Of a DNA stretch of 5,007 bases, positions 1 through 5,007 are shown one piece after another; the stretch's first letter is position 1; every line of letters starts with the position of its first letter. The notes under the pieces are model-generated. The model made no database searches and was not told where the DNA came from. It was given only the letters and a program-made list of their open reading frames with translations. Origin of the DNA: Pseudomonadota bacterium (lineage in GTDB: Bacteria; Pseudomonadota; Gammaproteobacteria; SZUA-229); contig DAOVJH010000144.1 in the NCBI GenBank assembly GCA_030673345.1, positions 1-5,007 on the forward strand. The letters run 5' to 3'. A program made the position numbers and the translations under genes.

Positions 1-23
1 GCCAGCAGCGGACACTGGCTTTA

Positions 24-112
24 AGTCCCTTCTCCCCCTGGGAGAAGGTTAGGATGAGGGTGTTTTCAGCGACGCCCTCACCCCAGCCCTCTCCCAGAGG
101 GAGAGGGGGAAT
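24..112. repeat. Intergenic palindromic repeat (REP/MITE-like), three hairpins
   Basis: This non-coding element is built of three stem-loops. Hairpin A has a perfect 9-base stem, CCTTCTCCC (28-36) with GGGAGAAGG (40-48) and a 3-base loop. Hairpin B has a perfect 9-base stem, CCCTCTCCC (87-95) with GGGAGAGGG (99-107) and loop AGA. Between them TGAGGGTGTT (55-64) pairs with GACGCCCTCA (71-80), including G-T wobbles. The whole block is also one long imperfect inverted repeat, because the left arm (about 26-60) resembles the reverse complement of the right arm (about 75-110). This arrangement is typical of short dispersed repeats found between genes in many proteobacteria. It lies about 55 bases past the rlmD stop codon. 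It may shape or protect the 3' end of that transcript, but no T-run follows any hairpin on either strand, so a standard intrinsic terminator is not supported. No open frame was found in 1-165. Confidence 0.8.
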
Positions 113-165
113 ATTGAACACTTATGTCTTCTTTGGCTCAACAGCGGACCCTCTGTACTAATTTA

Positions 166-1527
166 TTATTTCACAAACACCGCAATCGATTCCACATGCC
201 CGGTATGCGGAAACATGTTCATTATCCCCGCCTGCTTTAATTTATAACCTAAATCATTAACCAGCACAGCCGCATCGCGCGCTAAGGTTGCCGGATGACA
301 GGAAACATAAACGATGATCGACGCCTTGATCTTTTTCAGTGAAGGCAAGATCTCTGCGGCGCCTGAACGTGGCGGATCAAGTAAAATTTTATCGTATTGC
401 TGTTTGAGCCATGGCGCGCTTAACGCTTCATCACTGTACAGATCAGCAAAGATGAATTCTGCATTGGAGATATTATTCAGCGAAGCATTATCCCGCGCTT
501 TTTTAACCATCACCAGCGAACCTTCGACGGCTGTAACCTGCTGACAGTGTCTCGCCATCGCCAGTGAAAAATTACCCAGACCGCTGAACAGATCGAGCAC
601 GGTGTCTGTCTCTTTCAGGTCGAGATACTCGACCGCATTAGCGACCATGTGCTGGTTTATCTCAGGGTTAACCTGGGTGAAATCTGAAGGCTGAAATTCG
701 ATCTTGATCGCCGAGTCGTCATCACGCCCGGTTCCTGGTGACAGATTATAATAAAGTGTTTCTGCCTGCTGTGGTGTCAGCAGTTCCAGGTCATCCGGCT
801 TTCCAGCCTGCAGGTAGCAGACCAGTGATTTTGATTCGCAAAATTCCGACAACTTTGCCCTGTCATCATCTGACAGTGCTTCAAGGTGCCGAAATACCAG
901 TACGGTCTGGTTATCTCCCACTGCAACCTCGATCTGCGGGATGCTGCGTTTGGCTTCCAGCTGATTGATACAATGTGCAAGCTCATCGATTATCTCACCA
1001 ACCGATGGGTGCAGTACTTCGCATCGCGTGGTCTCAGTAATAAATGATGAATTACGCTCACGAAAACCGACCAGGACTTTTTCCTTTTTATGCACATAGC
1101 GAACACCGAGACGCGCCTTATGCCGATAACCATACTCAGGCCCCAGCAGCGGCGGCAGTACTTCTTCTGCTGTTACATTATTATGTTTTAACTGGTCGAA
1201 CAGCATCGACTGTTTAAGCTCGATCTGCGCCTGTGATGACATGTGCTGCAGACTGCAGCCGCCACACATTTTAAATGCACTACATTTTGGCTCAACACGT
1301 AGATCAGAAGCCTGCAAAATTTCTACTGCCCGACCTTCGGCAATTTTTGATGTTAAGCGGGTATATTTAAATAATACACGCTCCCCCACTAACGCCTGAT
1401 CGATAAACACGGTACGTCCATCGACATGCGCGATACCCCGGCCTTCGTTCGATAGCGCAGTAATTTCGACTTCAACGAGATCTTCCGGTAAACGTTTGCC
1501 GCGCCGCCTTCCTCTTTTATTGGACAT
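166..1527 (-). CDS. rlmD: 23S rRNA (uracil-1939-C5)-methyltransferase RlmD (RumA)
   Basis: This cytoplasmic enzyme transfers a methyl group from S-adenosylmethionine to C5 of U1939 in 23S rRNA. The product is 453 residues, slightly longer than the 433 of E. coli RlmD. A basic N-terminal tail (residues 4-12) leads into a TRAM RNA-binding domain (about 15-72). Four cysteines match the 4Fe-4S ligands: C82, C88 and C91 in a CxxxxxCGGC pattern, plus C169. The methyltransferase domain has SAM motif I, VLDLFSGLGNF, starting at 310, DPPRSG at 384-389, the catalytic nucleophile C410 in VSCHPATLARD, and the presumed general base E446 in HTGHVES. Histidine follows the catalytic cysteine where E. coli has asparagine. 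The start at 1527 has a weak AAAGAGA ribosome-binding site ending 3 bases before the ATG. The gene lies 104 bases downstream of cysM on the same strand, so read-through is possible, although a separate promoter may exist. The paralogues RlmC and TrmA are less likely, because the TRAM domain and full four-cysteine set fit RlmD. Confidence 0.96.
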   Translation of the reverse strand: MSNKRGRRRGKRLPEDLVEVEITALSNEGRGIAHVDGRTVFIDQALVGERVLFKYTRLTSKIAEGRAVEILQASDLRVEPKCSAFKMCGGCSLQHMSSQAQIELKQSMLFDQLKHNNVTAEEVLPPLLGPEYGYRHKARLGVRYVHKKEKVLVGFRERNSSFITETTRCEVLHPSVGEIIDELAHCINQLEAKRSIPQIEVAVGDNQTVLVFRHLEALSDDDRAKLSEFCESKSLVCYLQAGKPDDLELLTPQQAETLYYNLSPGTGRDDDSAIKIEFQPSDFTQVNPEINQHMVANAVEYLDLKETDTVLDLFSGLGNFSLAMARHCQQVTAVEGSLVMVKKARDNASLNNISNAEFIFADLYSDEALSAPWLKQQYDKILLDPPRSGAAEILPSLKKIKASIIVYVSCHPATLARDAAVLVNDLGYKLKQAGIMNMFPHTGHVESIAVFVK

Positions 1528-1631
1528 ATTTCTCTTTTACACTGTAACTTTTAAACAAGGATTATATTGACCACAGACACACACATCTTCATGCACCTGC
1601 AGGTAAATATTTATGACTTTCGGTTTTATAC
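1528..1631 (-). promoter_or_regulatory. cysM-rlmD spacer with candidate rlmD promoter
   Basis: On the minus strand a consensus TATAAT lies at 1566-1561, which would place transcription start near 1554 and give a leader of about 27 bases before rlmD. No convincing -35 hexamer lies 16-18 bases upstream (AAGATG at 17), so the promoter call is weak. A perfect small palindrome, TTACA-C-TGTAA (1537-1547), sits between the predicted start and the rlmD ATG, where a repressor operator could lie. A second perfect palindrome, ACCTGCAGGT (1595-1604), has no T-run after it and is not a convincing terminator for cysM. A short CA-rich stretch (about 1571-1586) has no evident meaning. Confidence 0.3.
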
Positions 1632-2531
1632 TTAAGCCGGAAAAACACCGGTAGACAGGTAACGATCACCACGATCACACACGATAGAAACAATAACCGC
1701 ATCTTCGACCTGCTGACTGAGCTTCAACGCTGCGGCACAGGCACCACCAGACGAAACACCACAGAACAAACCTTCTTTTGATGCCAGTAACCTGGTGGTT
1801 TCTTCTGCCTCCTGCTGACTAACATCCAGAGTAATATCAACGCTGGCAGCATCAAAAATGCCTGGCAGATATTCCTCAGGCCAACGACGAATACCCGGTA
1901 TACGCGAACCTTCCTCCGGTTGAACACCGACGATCTGCACAGCAGAATTCTTTTCTTTGAGGTAACGGGACACCCCCATGATGGTTCCCGTCGTTCCCAT
2001 GGCACTCACGAAGTGCGTTATCTTGCCGTCTGTTTGCCGCCAGATCTCAGGGCCCGTGCTGATATAATGAGCCTCTGGGTTATCAGGATTATTAAATTGG
2101 TCGAGTACGATACCTTTCCCCTCGTCCTGCATCTGCAGAGCCAGGTCACGTGCGCCCTCCATACTCTGTTGCTGTGTCACCGATATTAACTCGGCACCAT
2201 ACGCTTTCATCGCTGCACGGCGCTCTTCACTCATATTGTCTGGCATGATCAGTATCATCCGATAACCCATCACCGCTGCTGCCATTGCGAGCGCGATACC
2301 GGTGTTGCCACTGGTCGCTTCGATCAAGGTATCTCCCGGTTTGATGTCACCTCGTTTTTGCGCCTGGGTTATCATATTCAATGCTGGGCGGTCTTTTACA
2401 GAACCTGCGGGATTATTGCCTTCCAGCTTCAGCAAGATAGTGTTAGAACTGTCTGTCAGCAGACGCTGGAGACGAACCAATGGTGTATTCCCGATCGTAT
2501 CGGCAAGCGTTAAGAACTTCATTTCATTCAT
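1632..2531 (-). CDS. cysM: Cysteine synthase B (O-acetylserine sulfhydrylase B), PLP-dependent
   Basis: This cytoplasmic enzyme makes L-cysteine from O-acetylserine and sulfide. The CysM isozyme also accepts thiosulfate, giving S-sulfocysteine. The 299-residue length matches the family (303 in E. coli). The PLP-binding lysine is K46 in NPAGSVKDRPAL. The substrate loop TSGNTG is at 73-78 and the phosphate-binding glycine loop GTTGT at 179-183. Several stretches separate CysM from CysK: LMPDNM-type IMPDNMSEERRAAM (95-108), DQFNNPDNPEAHY (144-156), IPGIRRWPEEYLPGIF, and the C-terminal CDRGDRYLSTGVF, where CysM has cysteine and CysK has proline. The protein ends at VFPA, without the short tail of the E. 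coli enzyme. ATG at 2531 is chosen, but a second in-frame ATG three codons in (M4) would also leave a complete enzyme. Neither start has a clear Shine-Dalgarno sequence. No CysB site or strong promoter could be identified upstream. rlmD follows on the same strand. The start region overlaps the opposing receptor promoter. Confidence 0.96.
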   Translation of the reverse strand: MNEMKFLTLADTIGNTPLVRLQRLLTDSSNTILLKLEGNNPAGSVKDRPALNMITQAQKRGDIKPGDTLIEATSGNTGIALAMAAAVMGYRMILIMPDNMSEERRAAMKAYGAELISVTQQQSMEGARDLALQMQDEGKGIVLDQFNNPDNPEAHYISTGPEIWRQTDGKITHFVSAMGTTGTIMGVSRYLKEKNSAVQIVGVQPEEGSRIPGIRRWPEEYLPGIFDAASVDITLDVSQQEAEETTRLLASKEGLFCGVSSGGACAAALKLSQQVEDAVIVSIVCDRGDRYLSTGVFPA

Positions 2532-2536
2532 TATTT

Positions 2537-2545
2537 TGCTATAAT
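2537..2545 (+). promoter_or_regulatory. Extended -10 promoter element for the receptor operon
   Basis: The plus strand reads TGcTATAAT, a perfect extended -10 (TG at 2537-2538, TATAAT at 2540-2545). The -35 region is poor: TTCATT at 2518-2523 with 16-base spacing matches the consensus at three of six places. Extended -10 promoters commonly tolerate this. Transcription would begin near 2552, giving a leader of about 88 bases before the receptor GTG at 2640. The TATAAT lies only 8 bases from the cysM start codon on the other strand, so polymerase bound here would cover the cysM translation start. The perfect palindrome GTTAC-T-GTAAC (2571-2581) falls about 20-30 bases downstream of the predicted start and could be an operator. 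The call rests on sequence match only. Confidence 0.5.
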
Positions 2546-2570
2546 TTTCGTAATCAAACAGGACGATTAT

Positions 2571-2581
2571 GTTACTGTAAC
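2571..2581. promoter_or_regulatory. Small palindrome GTTAC-T-GTAAC, possible operator
   Basis: Two perfect 5-base arms flank one central base in the cysM/receptor intergenic region. The right part, ACTGTAAC (2574-2581), is repeated exactly at 1541-1548 in front of rlmD, where it also lies inside a palindrome with 5-base arms (TTACA-C-TGTAA). Both copies lie shortly downstream of a predicted transcription start. I do not recognise it as the site of a known regulator. Arms this short can arise by chance. Confidence 0.25.
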
Positions 2582-2639
2582 CTGATGACGATATATTACA
2601 TTAAATCCTGCTTACCACTTTATATAAATAATAGTTATT

Positions 2640-2726
2640 GTGAAATTTAAGATCTCAACCAATTACAGATTAGGTAATTACCCACTCGGTTTCCTTTTGT
2701 TATTTAGCTCAACATCACTTTTCGCT
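2640..2726 (+). other. Signal peptide of the TonB-dependent receptor
   Basis: Residues 1-29 have a positive n-region (K2, K4, R10), a hydrophobic core GFLLLF (17-22), a polar SSTS stretch and the cleavage context SLFA before DDEL. This fits Sec export and signal peptidase I cleavage, and it supports the GTG start. Confidence 0.8.
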
Positions 2727-4730
2727 GATGATGAGTTATTTTTTGATATGCCTATTGTGCTGTCAGCCAATCGGCTGGAACAGAAGGTCTCAGATGCCGC
2801 TATAAGCATCTCGGTTATCGACCGTGAAACCATCGAAGCTTCCGGTGCAAGAACCATTCCCGAAGTGCTGCGCCTGGTCCCGGGTATGCAGGTTGGTTTC
2901 AGCGGAAACCAGTTTGGCGACGAACCAAAATATGTCGTCACCTACCATGGACATAGCGACCAATACTCCAGGCAGATGCAGGTACTGGTCGATGGCCGCT
3001 CCATCTATGAACCATTACTCGGTGGCATATTATGGAAAACCATCCCGGTAAATATCGATGATATCGAACGCATCGAAGTATCCCGCGGACCTAACCTCGC
3101 GACCTATGGTTCTAACAGCTTTCAGGCAGCTATCAACATAATCACACGCACGGCCGCCGAAGATCAGGGTTCCTATATCCGAACAAACGTCGGCAACCAT
3201 GACATTGCTGACCTGACATACCGTTATGGCGGCAGCAGCGGTAATTTTGATTATCGGATCACAGGCTCAACGTTTAACGATGACGGCCTCGATAGTGCTA
3301 ATGACAACGACAACCCTGATGATACAAACAGCAATAATATCGATTACCGCCTCGATTACCAGATCAATAACAACCACAGCCTGAGTTACCAGGGCGGTTA
3401 TGGCGAGAACAGGCAACAGGCTGGTCGTAACCATGCTGCTGTACTGCCAACCGAGCGCACCGTAGAAAATACCCGGTTCTTTCAATTCATAAAACTGGAA
3501 AGCGCGATCAATGCAGAAAACACCATACAGCTGCAATACTATTACAACCTGTCTGACCGAAATGATTCATACAGTTCTGATCCTCTCAGCTTTCCACCAA
3601 CAGATACATTCACACTGGATGTAAGTGATGAGATAAAAACCGAGCGACATAATCTTGAACTCACACATTCCATATACCCTGATAAGGATCTTAAGCTGGT
3701 CTGGGGTTTGAGTGCACAAACCGATTATGCACGTGCACCACTAGCACTTGGTGTCGATGAAAAAATCAAGCACGAGCAGTATCGAGTTTTTGCAAACGTT
3801 GAGTGGCACCTCAACCAGAGCAATATAATTAACCTTGGCGGCCTGGTAGAAAACAACAGTTTTAGTGATACCGAGTTGTCACCCAGACTGTCCTTTACCC
3901 ATGCATTTAACAAAAAACATAAAGTTCGCCTCGGCATTAGCCAGGCAATTCGCAGCCCATTCATATATGAAGAAAAAGCTAATTTAGCCTATACCCGGGA
4001 TCTGACTGTTGGCGGTGCGCCAATAGGCACCACCTTACGTGAGCAGGTCATACTCGGTAATACTGATCTAGAAAATGAAAAGATCGTCAGCCGTGAGATC
4101 GCTTATTTTGGTGAATTTCTAAATTCTTCACTGCTCTTTAATGCTCGGCTTTTCCACGATCATATTACTGACTATATCGATACGCTGAGAGAAGATGTTG
4201 ACCCGGCTATTGATAACGTGCCTGACGATCTTAATGACCCCAATTCAAGCAACACCGTACTCATTTACGCAAACTCTATCCAGAGTGAAACCAACGGTCT
4301 CGAGCTCGAACTGGATTATCGTATAAATCCTTCATTACGCCTTATCGCCAGCGGCGCTATCATCAACATAATCAGTGATGAAAATTACATTGCACATTCA
4401 GCACCGCGGCACAGTTACTCACTTCTTCTCACAAAAAGATTTACCGAGAAATATAATGCTAGCCTGGCTTATTATTATGTCGACGAGTTCAAATGGATTG
4501 ACGCACCCGACACTAGCCAGGCAGACGAAGTTTCAACTGACGATTACCATGCACTTGATTTACGTATATCAAGGAACTTTAATTTGAACCAGGCACATAG
4601 CAGCCTGTCACTGGTATTAAAAAACCTGCTTGGTGACTACAGTGACTACCAGAAAAACCAGGTCAGCAGTACCGCCCCTGTGGCAATCCAGAACACCGTG
4701 GCATATATAGACTTTAGATTAAGTTTTTAA
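2640..4730 (+). CDS. TonB-dependent outer-membrane receptor, ligand unknown
   Basis: This 696-residue receptor would import a scarce ligand across the outer membrane using TonB-ExbB-ExbD energy. A signal peptide has its hydrophobic core at about 15-24 and likely cleavage after SLFA (residue 29). A degenerate TonB box, DMPIVLSA (36-43), comes next. The plug domain (about 48-170) contains IPEVLRLVPGM (73-83), MQVLVDGRSIY (113-123) and the hallmark IERIEVSRGPN...YGSNSFQAAINIITR (142-170). The rest has the alternating pattern of a 22-strand barrel, the barrel motif LGNTDLENEK, and a terminal aromatic (RLSF) expected for barrel assembly. I found no cysteine anywhere. Two loops are strikingly acidic (213-235 and 518-538). 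The start is GTG at 2640, because an in-frame stop lies at 2625-2627 and the signal peptide needs this start. No Shine-Dalgarno sequence is visible. Candidate ligands (siderophore, corrinoid, haem, metal) cannot be told apart: the haem-type FRAP and NPDL boxes are not intact (IRSP and NTDL occupy those places). A second exported protein follows after 17 bases. Confidence 0.93.
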   Translation: MKFKISTNYRLGNYPLGFLLLFSSTSLFADDELFFDMPIVLSANRLEQKVSDAAISISVIDRETIEASGARTIPEVLRLVPGMQVGFSGNQFGDEPKYVVTYHGHSDQYSRQMQVLVDGRSIYEPLLGGILWKTIPVNIDDIERIEVSRGPNLATYGSNSFQAAINIITRTAAEDQGSYIRTNVGNHDIADLTYRYGGSSGNFDYRITGSTFNDDGLDSANDNDNPDDTNSNNIDYRLDYQINNNHSLSYQGGYGENRQQAGRNHAAVLPTERTVENTRFFQFIKLESAINAENTIQLQYYYNLSDRNDSYSSDPLSFPPTDTFTLDVSDEIKTERHNLELTHSIYPDKDLKLVWGLSAQTDYARAPLALGVDEKIKHEQYRVFANVEWHLNQSNIINLGGLVENNSFSDTELSPRLSFTHAFNKKHKVRLGISQAIRSPFIYEEKANLAYTRDLTVGGAPIGTTLREQVILGNTDLENEKIVSREIAYFGEFLNSSLLFNARLFHDHITDYIDTLREDVDPAIDNVPDDLNDPNSSNTVLIYANSIQSETNGLELELDYRINPSLRLIASGAIINIISDENYIAHSAPRHSYSLLLTKRFTEKYNASLAYYYVDEFKWIDAPDTSQADEVSTDDYHALDLRISRNFNLNQAHSSLSLVLKNLLGDYSDYQKNQVSSTAPVAIQNTVAYIDFRLSF

Positions 4731-4747
4731 TTTACAGATCAATAATT

Positions 4748-5007
4748 ATGAAGATGACTGAACAAGGCGTTCTGCAACAGAGCAAGCTGGCACGCTGGCT
4801 CATTCATATACTATTGCCCCTGACTTTCTTTCTTGCACATCCCGTTTCTTCTGAAACCTCAATTGACGACACACCGGCACATGAAACAGATACACCAAAA
4901 AATCATGTGTTAATCGTATATTCTCCAGACAGCTCACTACACAGTAATGTTGTCGAGAACCTGTCGGATAGATTAAAACTAAAACACCCTGACATCACTG
5001 TCTCAAA
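4748..5007 (+). CDS. Exported protein, partial; possible periplasmic substrate-binding protein
   Basis: This open frame starts with ATG at 4748 and runs off the right edge after 86 full codons, so its 3' end is missing. Residues 1-36 form a signal peptide: a long basic n-region (K2, K14, R17), a hydrophobic core LIHILLPLTFFLA (18-30) and a likely cleavage near PVSS-ET. A polar Thr/Asp/His-rich linker (about 36-52) follows. Next is NHVLIVYSPDSS, a buried beta strand with a turn, and then an amphipathic helix (NVVENLSDRLKLKH) leading to a second strand, DITVS. This beta-alpha-beta start resembles periplasmic binding proteins of the ABC_sub_bind (PF04392) type, which I recall beside receptors of this kind, but 86 residues are not enough to prove it. 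No lipobox cysteine is visible. A second in-frame ATG lies at 4754, and neither start has a Shine-Dalgarno sequence. The 17-base gap from the receptor implies one operon, so the ligands may be related. Confidence 0.7.
   Translation, partial: MKMTEQGVLQQSKLARWLIHILLPLTFFLAHPVSSETSIDDTPAHETDTPKNHVLIVYSPDSSLHSNVVENLSDRLKLKHPDITVS

Noticed and set aside
1..19. Inverted repeat GCCAG...CTGGC at the left edge
   Set aside because: The arms are only 5 bases, cut by the window edge, with no T-run or neighbouring gene end to give it meaning.
6..149. 8-base direct repeat CAGCGGAC (6-13 and 142-149) flanking the palindromic element, as a target-site duplication
   Set aside because: The copies do not abut the element (the right one is about 30 bases away), and the adjacent TGGCT copies are in swapped order relative to it, so a transposition footprint is not supported.
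314..986. Several 69-76 codon frames inside rlmD
   Set aside because: All overlap the conserved rlmD coding region in other frames. None has domain-like sequence.
1595..1604. Palindrome ACCTGCAGGT as a cysM terminator
   Set aside because: The stem has no loop bases and no following T-run on the minus strand, so it cannot act as a standard intrinsic terminator.
1920..2189. Plus-strand open frame antisense to cysM
   Set aside because: It is fully covered by the strongly conserved cysM frame. The peptide has no recognisable domain.
2302..2544. Plus-strand open frame across the cysM start
   Set aside because: It is antisense to conserved CysM residues including the PLP lysine region, and it is best explained as a shadow frame.
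531..2584. 10-mer CTGTAACCTG at 531-540 and 2575-2584
   Set aside because: One copy lies inside rlmD codons. A single shared 10-mer in 5 kb is not strong evidence of a functional site.
2678..2941. Minus-strand open frame of 87 codons inside the 5' part of the receptor
   Set aside because: It overlaps the signal peptide and plug codons of the receptor and has no recognisable content.
3267..3536. Minus-strand open frame of 89 codons inside the receptor gene
   Set aside because: It is fully antisense to a well-supported receptor, and its hydrophobic valine/isoleucine-rich sequence is the complement of the Asp/Asn codons in that loop. No ribosome-binding site or family was recognised.

Overview
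The window looks like a gammaproteobacterial chromosome of moderate G+C. The two housekeeping proteins, CysM and RlmD, resemble their Escherichia and Pseudomonas counterparts closely along their whole length. The neighbouring cysM-rlmD order is also one I know from Pseudomonas and relatives. The genus cannot be read from the sequence.

Layout from left to right. Positions 1-165 hold no gene. They carry a compact element of about 85 bases made of three nested or adjacent hairpins, typical of the dispersed CCCTCTCCC/GGGAGAGGG intergenic palindromes of proteobacteria. Positions 166-1527 (minus) encode RlmD, the 23S rRNA m5U1939 methyltransferase. Positions 1632-2531 (minus) encode CysM, cysteine synthase B. 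These two genes share a strand with a 104-base gap, which contains a possible separate promoter and a small palindrome in front of rlmD. The 108 bases between the divergent starts at 2531 and 2640 hold a consensus extended -10 element (TGcTATAAT) facing right, almost on top of the cysM start codon. Positions 2640-4730 (plus) encode a complete TonB-dependent outer-membrane receptor. Only 17 bases later, at 4748, a second secreted protein begins on the same strand and runs off the right edge.

The left half is metabolism and rRNA modification. The right half is the start of an accessory envelope operon: an outer-membrane receptor followed by an exported protein whose mature start looks like the first beta-alpha unit of a periplasmic binding fold. 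In other gammaproteobacteria I recall receptors of this kind beside ABC_sub_bind-type binding proteins and a membrane sensor (GGDEF/EAL or histidine kinase). That makes uptake-coupled sensing the most interesting hypothesis, but the deciding gene lies outside the window. No CRISPR, tRNA, rRNA, transposase or phage gene was seen.
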